From: Platanthera guangdongensis
Lineage: Eukaryota > Streptophyta > Magnoliopsida > Asparagales > Orchidaceae
Assembly (NCBI GenBank): GCA_039583875.1
Contig: CM077158.1
Location: 239,491,447-239,555,446, forward strand
DNA length: 64,000 nucleotides
Direction: 5' to 3'
The notes below the pieces were generated by a model, which ran no database searches, was not told the origin of the DNA, and worked only from the letters and a program-made list of their open reading frames with translations. The translations under genes were made by a program, and so were the position numbers. This document shows, in pieces, positions 10,928-22,010 of the stretch (position 1 is the stretch's first letter; each line of letters starts with the position of its first letter).

Positions 10928-12441
10928 CTAAATCGCCTTTAGTCCCATTTCCGCCACAGTTTTGATTAGACGGTCTTTTGGAATTCCTTTCGTCAATGGA
11001 TCAGCCAGGTTATCCTTTGAACGTACATCGATCAAAGTGATAATTCCTTGTTCTTTCAGATAATTCAACAAGGCATGTCTCAGTCGTACATGTCTCCTCT
11101 TAGTATTATAGAGGGTATTCTTAACGACTTGAACTGCTGCTTGATTATCACAATACAAGTTCAATGAGTTGACTTGTAACTTAGACAAGAGAATGTCTAG
11201 AATCAAGTTCCTGATCTAATCTGCCTCTTCACCGGCCAAGGCTAAGGCAAACAACTCAGCTTCCATAGACGACAATGCTATACAGGTCTGTCTTTTGGAT
11301 TTCCAAGTAATAGCAGCTCCACCCAAAGTGAATATATATCCACTAGTAGACTTGTTGTTCCCGACTTCTGAACACCATGACGCATCAGAATGTCCCTCCA
11401 CAGAAGGTGGGTAACCAGTGTAGCACAGAGCATGATCTTTAGTACCTTTCAGGTACCTCAACAGCCTATCTAGAGCTTCCCAATGCTCTTTGCCTGGATT
11501 ACTGGTAAAACGACTCAGCATGCTAACCGAAAAAGCAATGTCTGGTCTAGTACAGCTTGTGGCATACATGAGACTACCAATTATTTTGGAATATTTGACT
11601 TGATCAATGCTGGTCGCTACGTTAGGACTCAACTTCACATTATGATCAAATGACGTCTCAATGGACCTACAGTTATCATATCCCCAAGTAGAAAGAAGTT
11701 GCTCAATATAATGAGCCTGACTAAGAGTAACTCGACCCTTGTCAACTCTAACCTTCATACCTAATAGGGTATCCACAGGACCAAGGTCCTTCATGTCAAA
11801 AACTTCTGCCAGAGTGGATTTAATATCCCTAACTGCAGCAAGATTAGACCCCAAAATCAATATGTCATCTACATATAAGCATATGATGACTGTCAGATTC
11901 GACAATGAGCGGTGATAAAGACATTTATCTGAGAGACTGGACTGAAATCCGAGGCTCTTTACCACCTGGTCAAACTTCATGTGCCACATCTTAGGCGTTT
12001 GTTTAAGCCCATAGATTGATTTATCCAATCTGCACACTTTATCTTTTAGATTTTTCTGCACATAACCTTCAGGTTGTGCCATGTAGATCTCTTCATTAAG
12101 CTCTCCATTTAAGAAGGCTGTTTTCACATCCATCTGATGAACTATAAAGTTCTCGATAGACGCTAAGGCCAGAAGAATCCTGATAGTCGACAGGTGACAC
12201 ACATGTGAATAAACATCAAAGTAGTCTATTCCCCCTGTTGTTTATAACCTTTAGCTACGAGACGCGCTTTATACCTGGCTATAGACCCATCACTATGTAG
12301 TTTCTTCTTCAACACCCACTTACATCCTAGGACTTTAGCACCTTTCAGCAAGTCAACTAGATGCCAAGTATTGTTATGCAACAGCGAGTCCATCTCATCA
12401 TCAATGGCTTCTGCCCACATCAATGAATCTCTAGATCTCAT
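10928..12441 (-). pseudogene. copia RT-RNase H, one frameshift and one stop
   Basis: Reverse transcriptase and RNase H part of a copia polyprotein. The RT starts in the block MWAEAIDDEMDSL (~12420) and continues through KWVLKKKLHSDG and [13 protein letters not shown] one-base shift follows near 12230. Then come [33 protein letters not shown] and the catalytic LYVDD (~11860). RNase H follows, with GYSD-type HSDASW, KSTSGY, SMEAEL and, after an in-frame TAG at ~11213 (context EAD-stop-IRNL), LYCDNQAAV and ADPLTKGIP to the stop at 10928. The TAG replaces a position that is normally Trp. Upstream integrase remnants to 12899 contain more lesions. Confidence 0.85.
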
Positions 12442-12900
12442 TGCCTCCTGGTAGGAGAATGATCATCCTCTAAGTGGTAGGTGACGAAATTCTCACCAAA
12501 GTTCTTAGGGATTCTCTCTCTTGTAGATGCTCTAAGTGGAACAGTTTCCACCTCTATAGGTTGGGAGCAGTGCCAGAAGGGCCAGCTACAGGTCTACGAT
12601 AGATTCTGAAATCAATCATTAGACCCATGAAACAGACAAATCATGATCCTTGACAAATTTATCTTCAAAGAATATGTCATCTCTAGACTCTATCATGATA
12701 TTCGTGGATAGATCGAAAAATCTGCGGCTGCACTATCTTCTGCACTACCTAAATAGACGCATGTGGTCGTCTAGGTCCCACCTTAGGCCTCTTAAGGTCT
12801 TGTATACGCACATAAGCATACAGCTCCAAGTCTTTAGAGTATCGTATCTACAAGGATGACCGTTCATACGGGGTAGCCTCTTTTGGCCACACAGCTTGTT

Positions 12901-13400
12901 NNNNNNNNNNNNNNNNNNNNNNNNNNNNNNNNNNNNNNNNNNNNNNNNNNNNNNNNNNNNNNNNNNNNNNNNNNNNNNNNNNNNNNNNNNNNNNNNNNNN
13001 NNNNNNNNNNNNNNNNNNNNNNNNNNNNNNNNNNNNNNNNNNNNNNNNNNNNNNNNNNNNNNNNNNNNNNNNNNNNNNNNNNNNNNNNNNNNNNNNNNNN
13101 NNNNNNNNNNNNNNNNNNNNNNNNNNNNNNNNNNNNNNNNNNNNNNNNNNNNNNNNNNNNNNNNNNNNNNNNNNNNNNNNNNNNNNNNNNNNNNNNNNNN
13201 NNNNNNNNNNNNNNNNNNNNNNNNNNNNNNNNNNNNNNNNNNNNNNNNNNNNNNNNNNNNNNNNNNNNNNNNNNNNNNNNNNNNNNNNNNNNNNNNNNNN
13301 NNNNNNNNNNNNNNNNNNNNNNNNNNNNNNNNNNNNNNNNNNNNNNNNNNNNNNNNNNNNNNNNNNNNNNNNNNNNNNNNNNNNNNNNNNNNNNNNNNNN
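12901..13400. other. assembly gap (500 N)
   Basis: Exactly 500 ambiguous bases, probably a fixed-size scaffold gap. The left side is copia integrase sequence and the right side is not recognisably copia, so the 5' end of copy 1 is hidden here. Confidence 1.
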
Positions 13401-14225
13401 CGGTTATCACGACGGCGTACATGGGTCTATATGAACCAATATTGGCCCATTACAAGATATTATCTTACAGTACTAACCCAATTAACACAAGGTGCATTTG
13501 AAATATAAAGTGATTGCGTATTTTGAGTTTTTCACGTGTTATTTGTGTGAGAAAAAAAAGAGAATAACTATAAGAAAAGTAAATAAATATATGTTGAAAT
13601 TGATAAATATTTTCCGTTCTTTTGTTTCACATATCAGATTAGAGCCACGTGAGCTTAGGTGAATCAAAGCTTGAATAACTTGAAAATCTTAGGGGTTGAG
13701 GACAGCGGTCCTAGCAGTTTCGGGGACAACATTCTCGGTGGGGGCTCTGGGGGCACGCCCCTATACCAAAAACTGTTTTGGGCTCTACTGAGCTGGGATA
13801 AATTGATTTTGGAATAGCGTCAAGGCCTCTCATAAGGTCGATCGGGTCTTCTCATAAGGCCTTTCACATGTTTTTGTGGCGTCTCTATGTTCTAAGAGAC
13901 TTTGTTTCTTAGGGTTGAAAAATAACACAAGAAAAGGGAGGGGAATATAGATTTTCGTTAAATCTATTTCTTGGCGCATGGACCCGCGAGCCATCAAGGA
14001 GTTCGCTATTCTTGTAAGAGGAAGGAGAGAGTTTTTTGAGAGATTGTGAGAGGTTCTTACTATAAGTCTAGCCTGTAGAACCATTTTTTCTTTAATAATA
14101 CAAGTGGAAAAGACGAAAGAAGAGAGGACGCCACCCGACGTTGAGTAAACTTCTAAAAAAAATTAGATTTTTAATATAAACAACAATTTATTGAATAAAA
14201 ATAATATTTTTCATCAAGACCGTTA
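13401..14225. other. intergenic sequence, nothing identified
   Basis: No convincing ORF. A segment at 13690-14090 has short inverted CCTCTCATAAGG/CTTCTCATAAGG motifs and could be an old retroelement remnant, but no terminal repeats or coding motifs are visible. Confidence 0.4.
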
Positions 14226-14588
14226 TTGACCACCAAAATCCCAGCTGACAATGCCCGCCAAAAGTTTTTATACCGGAAAATTCCATTTATAGAACTTAAT
14301 TCCATTTATAGAAATTTATGTGTTGGCGCCAAATTCTCCTCCCAAATTTTTAGAATTCCGCTGGCCGGCAATTGCAGCTCGCCGGAGAGGGAAAAGCGGA
14401 CCCCTAAATGGAAGGTTTGGTAATCCCGCCGCATATACAAGGTTGCATCTTGGCCTTCTTTCCTTCACCCTCCCTCACCCGTCTCTAGCTGGTGCACCTC
14501 AACCAGCTCGTTCCCTTCTCTCTCTCCCCTTCTCTCCTCGGCTATCTGCTCCGGCCGGTAGCGTTTCGCATAACGAGCAAGGGAGAGA

Positions 14589-16097
14589 ATGGGGGGTTGC
14601 GCTACCAAGCCCAAGGTTCTCAAGGACGAGGCCGACGTGCCACAACCCGCCGAAGATCCCAATGTCGTCGCGTCGGAGCCGGTGAACGCTGAGACCGCCG
14701 ACGAGGAGAAGATCGAGGAATCTCACGCCGGAGATGAAGCCCATGGCCAAAAATCACTCGGCAACCTCATTTCCGACAACGAGGTGATTTTTGTTTCTCT
14801 ACTACAAGAATTCCGATATTATTTGTTCCAAATTTTACTAGGAAGATAATCACTCTCTGGCCTCTGCCGCTCGACAATCATATTATATGTTGAATATTTC
14901 GTTGTGTATTTCAGCACGTATTTGAATCGACTCGATAATGACACGTTAGTGGCATGTCGACCTTGAGCAAGATTTTATGATTGAAGTATTATAAATACCT
15001 ATTTCAAACACGGTAGTGTACTTGTAGAATACTTTGAGCGACAGCTTCAACATTAACAACTGAATATAGAAGAAAATATTATTTATGCTGTTTATATATG
15101 CTATTAATAAAAATCATTTGGTCATTTTAGCATTTGTCCGTGTGACAGAAATTACATATTTGCCCCGTCACTCCTACGAAAATTTTGAATAACTTCACGC
15201 GGCTTTCCAACTCCAATTATTTTGTGGGGCTTATGGTATTAATTTTAGGTAATAACTATATGCAGTTTTATTTTGGCTATGTGCAGATCACGTATTTAAA
15301 ATGATTAATATAGTAAGTTCAAGTCAGCCGTGTTCAAAAATTCCGATCGTGTCGGGCCGATCAATCCTAGGCTTTTTGCCAACCGATCTCGGGCCGGGCC
15401 CGGCTTGAGCCGGACTCGGGCTGCTTGCTAAGAAGGCGGTGTGATAAGACCCTCAAGGTCGGGTCGGGCCAGGCCCGAGCTGTCCCTATTTTCCTATAGG
15501 TGGGATTAAAATCCTGCCCATTTGATTTTAATAGGCAGGATTTTAATCCCGCCTAAATAGGCATTTAGGCGGGATGAATCCCGCCTATTTGGAAATCCCG
15601 CTTGCTGGCGGGATTTCTCAGGAAATCTCACCTGCTGGTGGGATTTAATTGAAATCCCGCCAGGAGGCGGGATTTTCCACCGATTGGGTGTCAGGCTAGG
15701 CTAGGCTCGACGCTCAGGCTTATTCGGGCCCGGCCCCGGATGGGAACCGAGTCAAAATGGGGGCCCTATAAGACCCCCTAGCCCGACCTAGGCCCGGGCC
15801 GTGCTCGGGCCGAGCCCCATAGCCCGATCTTTTTGAACATGACTAGTTCTAAGTTATATTGGTTCTATTATTTAAAAGAATGTGGATACAAATTATGTTA
15901 TAATTTTGAAAAATTATGTTATCACTTTATAGAATTACAAATTATATTCGTTTAGCTAATAACGTTTTATTCTGTATGACACTGAACAGTTCAAGGAGGA
16001 AAATGCCTCTCCAGAAGCCGTTGTGAGCGAAAAGAAATCCGATGAGGAGACGGTCAAATCTTCGCCCCCTCCTGCTGGGAGCAACAGTGACGAGTGA
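14589..16097 (+). CDS. small acidic MGGC protein, two exons (host gene)
   Basis: The only intact-looking host gene. Exon 1 is 14589-14783 and exon 2 is 15990-16097. The intron starts GTGATT and ends GAACAG. Joined, the exons give 101 codons including TGA, or 100 residues. The N-terminus MGGCATKPK fits an N-myristoylation signal (Gly2) with an adjacent Cys4 that could be palmitoylated, so membrane attachment is inferred. The rest is low-complexity, rich in Glu, Asp, Ala and Pro, with Lys-Glu patches and a Ser/Pro-rich C-terminus (SSPPPAGSNSDE). No enzymatic domain or transmembrane segment is seen. The start is the first ATG after a CT-rich leader (~14440-14588). Similar short MGGCATKPK proteins of unknown function are known in plants, as far as I recall. 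Function is not assigned. Coding composition and clean splice sites suggest expression. Confidence 0.8.
15331..15839. mobile_element. MITE-like element in the host-gene intron
   Basis: About 509 bp bounded by the inverted TGTTCAAAAA / TTTTTGAACA. Just inside are matching GC-rich inverted segments (TCGGGC, CGGGCCGGGCCCGG, GGCCCGGGCC). The centre has alternating GGCGGGATT / AATCCCGCC palindromes. No ORF is present. The TSD is not clear, so the superfamily is unassigned. It accounts for the large size of the intron. Confidence 0.65.
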
Positions 16098-16640
16098 ATG
16101 AGCTTCAGAAACTACTTGTGAAATATGAGGCATGAGTATTGATTCAATGGTTATATTTTGAGGGCTTCTTTTGAGTTTCTTTTCAACTTTATCAATGTAC
16201 TTGTGAATTGTTTGTTTTTACATTATCTCCCAGCTTATATTAATTGGTTCAATTGTATCAATATAACCTTTCATACTGTTATACTGACTTGGGGTGATAG
16301 CTTTTAGTCTGTAGTCGGCTCAAAATGAACAAAGCTAACAAAATATCTGAAGATCAATAGATTTTTATGTGAAAAACATAAGAACAAAGCTGTAATTGTA
16401 TTGTTTATGCTTGTTGAAGCCTTTTTGGTAAGATTATGCAAATATACAAGCTCTAATTTGAGATGATGTGCGGTGCCTACGAATATAATTTGAGTCTGTT
16501 TGTTTTGACGGTGAGAGTTAGGGTGGTGCGAATGAGAGCGTTGGCGATGGTGTGGTGGAGAATGAAGGGTATTGTTGCATATATTCATCACTAAGAGCTT
16601 TGCAATCCATCTTCCATTTACGAACATTGATAAATGAACC
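16098..16640. other. 3' flank of host gene
   Basis: AT-rich sequence with a plausible 3' UTR to about 16280. ORFs on the minus strand here lack recognisable domains and are considered chance. Confidence 0.4.
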
Positions 16641-16786
16641 CTAAATCAACATAGTTGCTATCATCATGTGCCACATAATCAGATAGGAGATCAGATCGTG
16701 GAATCATCGAGGCCCGGGAAATCATGGTCGAACACTTTATCCCAAAGATGTTCTCCTCAACACACAAAATTAAGCGCGCGGGGGTG

Positions 16787-17125
16787 GTGGGTGGGTGGGG
16801 GGTGGGGGGGGGGGGGGGTGAGCCTCCACGATCCACAACCAGATTCACCACACCGAGAATGGGTGGGTGGGGTTGGGGGGATAGAAGGGCAGACTGTCAC
16901 CTACCTCACTAAAACAATAGGTGACGCCACCAACATAGTCTCCTCCATTGGGGGTAGAGACACAAGAGGGGGAGCCTTCCCGATCCACAACCAGATTCAC
17001 CACACCGAGGATGGGTGGGTGGGGGGGGGGGTGGGGATTGAAGGGCAAACTGCCACCTAACTCACTAAAACAATGGGTGACGCCACCAACATAGTCTCCT
17101 CTATTGGGGGTAGAGACACTGGAGA
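16787..17125. repeat. G-rich tract and 151-bp tandem duplication
   Basis: A G-run-rich stretch at 16787-16818 is followed by two ~151-bp direct copies (first near 16831, second near 16982). The copies share ATCCACAACCAGATTCACCA, a G-rich segment and GGTGACGCCACCAACATAGT. A third partial copy of the last motif is at ~17128. The G runs could form quadruplexes. Confidence 0.75.
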
Positions 17126-17160
17126 TCTACCAACATAGTCTCCTCATGGGGGCAGCCTGC

Positions 17161-17691
17161 CCTAACATGAAACTCGGGAAAGACATTTCTTAGATTTCTT
17201 ACACTCCACAATATCATGGCCTCGCTTGTGACAACAAAAGTAGTAGAGTTAAGTTTCTCTTAAAATAAAAGATACATTTTATGATCGTAACGTTTTTGTC
17301 TAAATTCATCAGAGCAAAACCTGGCACCAAATGGAGCCATAGCATAGTAGAGATGAAGTGCATGTACTTATTGGAGCCAAAAAAATGCTTTGAAAAGTTA
17401 TAATAGATTATGCAAATTATTCCTTAAAATATCTATTACAATTTTGTAGAAATAAATAAATTTGAATATATTTAAGAAAAAATTGAACTCTTATGAAGTC
17501 TGAACATAAAAAAGGCTAAATGTATATTTCAATCCTAAATTTTTGCCTAGTTTTTTTTTAGTTCCAAACTCTTAATTCTGAATATTTCCCTCCTAACTTT
17601 CTCCTATTTTTTTTGTTTTAAGACCCCAAAATCATATCCTCCTTTCTACACATGTTTCAATTGTTCCAGCAACCCTTACAGTGTAGAATTC
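17161..17691. other. AT-rich spacer, nothing recognised
   Basis: No ORF or structural RNA is visible. The boundary with the Tat-type element is somewhere near 17690. A 3' LTR for that element would be expected about here but is not recognisable. Confidence 0.4.
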
Positions 17692-19055
17692 ATGGACCCC
17701 ACGAACTCGGGACTATTACCTGACCCTCTCGCACGCGAGAAGGCAGCTGCGGCGATCTGCCGAGATGAGCTGGCTTCATCCAAGCCCTCATCCAGCAAGA
17801 AGCGACCTGATCCTGCGGGATCGAGCTCGCCCAATCGCCAAAAGCCGCCAAAGAAGATGAAAAAAGTTGTGGTGGTTCCCCCGGTGAGACATTAACAACA
17901 ACAACAACAACAAAAGCCTAAATACATGAGCTCGCCCGAGACCATCCCGGATGGGTCACCGGAGAGCCCGCTGAAGGAGATCTCGGGCAAGGGGCAGGGG
18001 GCGATGAGTCCTCCGCTCCCCCTGATGCGAAGAAGGCGGCTAGCGAGCCAGGCACGCCGAAAGTCCACCCCCTCTTTGGCTTCGGGGGAAGGTGGAAAGA
18101 CTCGGCCGACGAACCCATGGTCCAGTGGGACGAGCTGGCCCATCGAGTCTCCATCTCCACCCTTCACACTTCCCGGACTGACCGCCAGCTCTCCACCGAC
18201 CATGCCTACGCGTTCAGCTTCAGCCTCTATGGCCGCGAGGACGCCGAGGCTTATAAGGGTACGACCCTGCGACAACTCGGCCACGAAGGCATGCAAGATC
18301 ATATGCGGGCCATGGAGCTGCATCACATGTTAATCCGTCGCAACTTCAACTTTAGCAACCACCTGCAGAAAGCCGAGCAGGCACGCGACGTCGCCAAGGA
18401 TAAGGCCGTCAACCTGGCGAGGCAGCTCGACATCGCCGAGAACTTACTCGCCCAATCCACCGACGGGCTGGTAAGTACCGGGTTGGTTCTTTCTCTCTTT
18501 ACTTAGGATTTTTTCGCCTTCTTCGTTATAAGTTTGTTTATCATTTTTCTTTTTCAGGACGCCAAGGGCGCCGATGAGTTGCGGTCTCGCGCCATCGGGC
18601 TGGAAGAAGAGAACAACTAGCTGCGTGCCCGCTCTGCCGAGCTAGAGGCTCGCCTTGCCGGGCTGCACGAGGAGAATGGGGTGCTGAAAGAGAAGAATAA
18701 GGGCCTCCATGCCGAGGTCTTTCGCCAAGCGGAAATCTTCTTCCCCCCGGGCAATAACGAGCCCCCCTTCCCATACAAGAGGCCGAGGGTCTTTGACGAG
18801 GCCGAGGTCATTAAGTGGTTGTGGGTCAACTCGATCGTGTCCCCTGAATGCACCCTTCAGATGTTGAAAGACACGGGGGTGGTAGTGGAGGGCTGCGAGG
18901 AGATCACGGCCCGGGACCTCATGCCGAGTCTGTTCCTGCCGACGACGCCTAGCGAGAAGGACGATACCTTTGATCTGCTCTTCGGGAAGGGCTTCAAAGA
19001 CGACCTATCTGGAGGAGTGGGCGAAGACTGCCAGTCCGGGGGGGGGGAGACCTGA
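17692..19055 (+). pseudogene. antisense accessory ORF of Tat element (PF04195-like)
   Basis: Plus-strand coding remnant, opposite to pol. Pieces: 17692-17881 (MDPTNSGLL..., Lys/Pro/Ser-rich), 18117-18469 (DELAHRVSISTLH, ELHHMLIRRNFNF, then coiled-coil KAEQARDVAKDKAVNLARQL), an apparent intron GTAAGT...TTTTCAG at 18470-18558, then 18559-19055 (coiled coil, GLEEENN, an in-frame TAG at 18618, EVIKWLWVNSIVSPECTLQMLKDTGV, DLMPSLFLPT). This resembles the C-terminal half of plant proteins with the 'putative gypsy type transposon' domain (PF04195), which are known as antisense ORFs between pol and the 3' LTR of Tat elements. The N-terminal domain is missing. A poly(A)-like AATGAAAAATA lies at ~19153. 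The molecular role is unknown. Confidence 0.6.
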
Positions 19056-19699
19056 CCGACACCCCCTTTTTCTTTTTCCTATGTAATTCTTTCCCCCTTC
19101 TTTTCGTAACCTCGCCTAGGCGAGTTCCCCTGTTGTATTCCAAATTTTACTTAATGAAAAATAGATTTTTTTCTATCTTATTTTTCTTGCACTTTCTTAC
19201 TGTGATGCATTCGCCCGCGAGCTTCGCTTCTTGAGTGATCTCGTTATAATAGGGCTCGCCTTTGGAACAGACGTTAGGACCATTCGCCGCACTGGGCTCG
19301 CCACTTCCCAGTTCGTGCAGGCCTCGCCATCGTCGAACAAAAACTAGAAAATTTCACAAACATGAGCGGGGTTGACTGCGCAGCTAGAGCTCGCCCACTT
19401 TGCCAAATGCTGAGAACACGGCTCGCCAACTGATGAGTCCATGTTTTATACCTATTTTCGGACTCATCTGGGCTAGTTTTCACACGGTTGCACTTCACTT
19501 TTAGTTCATTATCATATATATTTCATCCTGTCTTTATTTCCATAGGAAGTGCACATTTTAGCCCGTGGTTGTGTATTGTGTTATTCTTTTAGTCTGTACT
19601 CCTTTTTGTTATTGTTTGGAATGTCTGCACAGATTAGTGTTTGGTTTCTCCTTTTGGTACAGGGGTCGTGTGCATGTTCCGGGATGGTTGTGAAACAGG

Positions 19700-20050
19700 A
19701 ATACTGCGCACGATCATGGGATCTACTGCTCACGACCACTGGTCGTGCGCCCCCGATCGTGCGCACTACTCTTTGTTTTCCCGAATCAGCCTGGGGTAAG
19801 CGCACGACCACTGGACATATTGCGCACGACCACCGGTCGTGCGCCACTGATCGTGTGCATTGATTCCTCTTTTCTGGAGTCCTGTCTGGGTAATCGCACG
19901 ATCATTGGACTTAGTGCGCACGACCACTGGTCGTGCCCCACTACTCGTGCGCATTATCCCAGTTCTTCTTCCTGATATTCCCTGCCAGTGCGCACGAGCA
20001 TAGGACATAGCGCGCACGACCACTGGTCGTGCGCCTGTGATCGTGCACAT
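19700..20050. repeat. GCGCACGACCA/TGGTCGTGCGC palindromes in U3
   Basis: Four main copies (near 19730, 19831, 19916 and 20011) of a ~22-24-bp palindrome made of GCGCACGACCA and its complement TGGTCGTGCGC. Half-copies (CGATCGTGCGCA and similar) lie between them. All are upstream of the LTR TATA box. Confidence 0.9.
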
Positions 20051-20068
20051 TGTTCATTTCTGCTTTTC

Positions 20069-20076
20069 TATAAATA
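20069..20076 (+). promoter_or_regulatory. solo LTR TATA box
   Basis: TATAAATA in TTTTCTATAAATAGTGCAGG, just downstream of the palindrome cluster. Confidence 0.65.
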
Positions 20077-21104
20077 GTGCAGGTCTCGCCCTAATCCAGG
20101 ATCCGGACGAAGATCCGCAGATTGCCCATTTCCTCCGTCATTTTCGCCGTCCTCCTTCATCTTCCACCCTAGGGAGGTGCTCCGGGCAACCGTTCACCGC
20201 CAAATCCAAGCCGGAACTTCCTCTTGGCCTCCTCCTTCATCTTTGAGCTTCAAAAAGAGCTTGACCTAGCTTTCTTCACCAAGCTAGGAGAAGTTGTGCC
20301 ATCCTCCACCGGATCGTGACACGAAGAAGACGGGCCATTGGAAGGTGGTGACAGCCCTTCTCTACCCCGGACGCAGTTGCGGACCGAGCTTGGACGCGGA
20401 TTGACAACCTGACGACTCCAACCGTGAATCCTCAGCAAGGCTTCGTATTCGGTTGATTTCACACACTCTTTTCTTGTTTGGTTGTTGAATGTGTAGTTGA
20501 ACTCTTGTATTTGATGAAGAATGCTTAGTTTGTAAAACGTTTATATTCAATCATGTCTATGTGATTTTGTGTATTTTCGTTATTTACTTGAGGTGTGCCA
20601 TAGTCCATCCACCATCCATCCACCCTTGCCGCACTAGCAATTGCTAGTGGCGTGCGTAGTGAAGAGGTGCTTACGACCCTCATTCCGCCATTCTCACTAC
20701 CTCATCCGCAAGCCTACTCTTCCATCCTCCTAGCGATTCGGTGCATAGCAGCCCGACTAGTCTTCCATCCCGCCTGGCGAAGCATCGCATAGCGACGTTG
20801 CATAGGAGTAGTTGTTAGTATTTTATTTTCTTTATCCGCAAATATCAAAGCCCCCATCGTTACCTCCGACCTAAGGACTTCAATCTCAAGTCCTCCTCGA
20901 AATTAACTTCACCTTACTGTGTTCCTTGTGAGATCGATACTTGGGAAAACCCCCATTTTATATTACTTGTGCGACCGGTTCACTACCGTGATCTAACGCA
21001 TCACCAACCATCTGCCGAGTTGAGCCCGCGAGCTCTGACTCGCTTGTGAGAACTTTTCTCCCCTATCCTTAGAAAAGAGGCCAGGCATTTCAAGTAACAT
21101 CTGG

Positions 21105-21935
21105 AGAGGGTAGGACTTCATCGAGTGACATACGACCCTGCCAGCTAGGTGAGAGCCTGATAGCGGGATCTGCTCGGGGTCCTGGTAGACACCATCGAGT
21201 GACATCCAGCCCTATCAGCTTGGTGAGAGCCTGACAGTGGGATCTGCTCGGGGTCTGGGTCGACACCATCGAGCGACATCCAGCCATGCCAGCTAGGTGA
21301 GAGCCTGACAGCGGGATCTGCTCGGGGTCCGGGTAGACACCATCGAGTGACATCCAGCACTGCTAGTAAGGTGAGAGCCTGGTAGTGGGATCTGCACGGG
21401 TTCCGGGTAGACACCATCGAGTGACATCCAGCACTGCTAGTAAGGTGAGAGCCTGGTAGTGGGATCTGCACGGGTTTCGGGTAGACACCATCGAGTGACA
21501 TCCAGCCCTGTCAGCTAGGTGAGAGCCTGGCAGTGGTATCTGCTCGGGGTCGAGGTAGACCCCATCAAGTGGCATCCAGCACTGCCAGCTAGGTGAGAGC
21601 CTGGAAGCGGGATCTGCTCGGGGTCCAGGTTGACACCATCGAATGACATCTAGCCCTACCAGCTTGGTGAGAGCCTGTCAGCAGGATCTGCTCGGGGTCG
21701 GAGTTGACATACATGAGTGACATCTAGCCCTGCCAGCTAGGTGAGAGCCTGGCAGCTGGATCTGCTCGGGGTCTAGTTGACACCATCGAGTGACATCCAT
21801 CCCTGTCTGCTAGGTGATAGCCTGGTAGCGGGATCTGCTCAGGGTCGGGGTAGATACACACGAGTGACATCCAATCCTGCCAGCTAGGTGAGAGCCTGAC
21901 AACGGGATCTGCTTTGGGTCTATTAAATTAACACC
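21105..21935. repeat. 74-bp tandem array in Tat 3' region
   Basis: About eleven head-to-tail units. The marker GAGTGACATCCAGC begins at 21123, 21197, 21271, 21345, 21419 and 21493, a constant spacing of 74 bp, with more diverged units to ~21935. Each unit contains AGCTAGGTGAGAGCCTG and GGGATCTGCTCGGGGTC. The array lies between the pol stop and the antisense ORF. Overlapping ORFs such as SLDGVYPDPEQIPLSGSHL merely translate the repeat. Confidence 0.95.
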
Positions 21936-22010
21936 CCCTATTTACACATCACTGCAGGAGAATCGGCGCATCGAGAAGTTTTATTAAAAACAAATCACCA
22001 CTTACATGTA

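Larger units (their letters stand above)
9831..12900 (-). mobile_element. Ty1/copia remnant, copy 1 (RT to 3' LTR)
   Basis: Minus-strand integrase C-terminus, RT, RNase H, 3' noncoding region, purine tract and a short LTR-like segment. The 5' side runs into the N gap. It is the same family as 39263-46525: RT/RNase H translations align, and the 3' noncoding blocks around 10120-10680 recur at 39263-39900. Confidence 0.85.
19431..21003 (+). mobile_element. gypsy solo LTR (Athila-like), TSD CCAAC
   Basis: 1573-bp LTR, TGATGAGTCCATG...CGCATCA, flanked by the perfect 5-bp duplication CCAAC (19426-19430 and 21004-21008). Removing it and one CCAAC rejoins Tat-element sequence. It has a plus-strand TATAAATA box at 20069-20076. 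U3 contains repeated palindromes. The end motif near 20941-20997 (CCCCCATTTTATATTACTTG, ACCGTGATCTAACGCA) resembles Athila/Tat-type LTRs from memory. No internal region remains. Confidence 0.88.

Noticed and set aside
12745..13501. ORFs of ~180-225 residues across 12901-13400
   Set aside because: Almost entirely undetermined bases.
16304..16851. Minus-strand ORFs of 107 and 77 residues
   Set aside because: Low complexity, partly antisense of the G-rich repeat, no homology recognised.
19581..20050. ORFs with repeated HDHWSCA/ARPVVV motifs
   Set aside because: Arise from the GCGCACGACCA palindromes of the solo LTR.
21090..21575. Repeated MSLDGVYPDPEQIPLSGSHL-like ORFs
   Set aside because: Frames through the 74-bp tandem array; 74 is not a multiple of 3, so frames shift between units.
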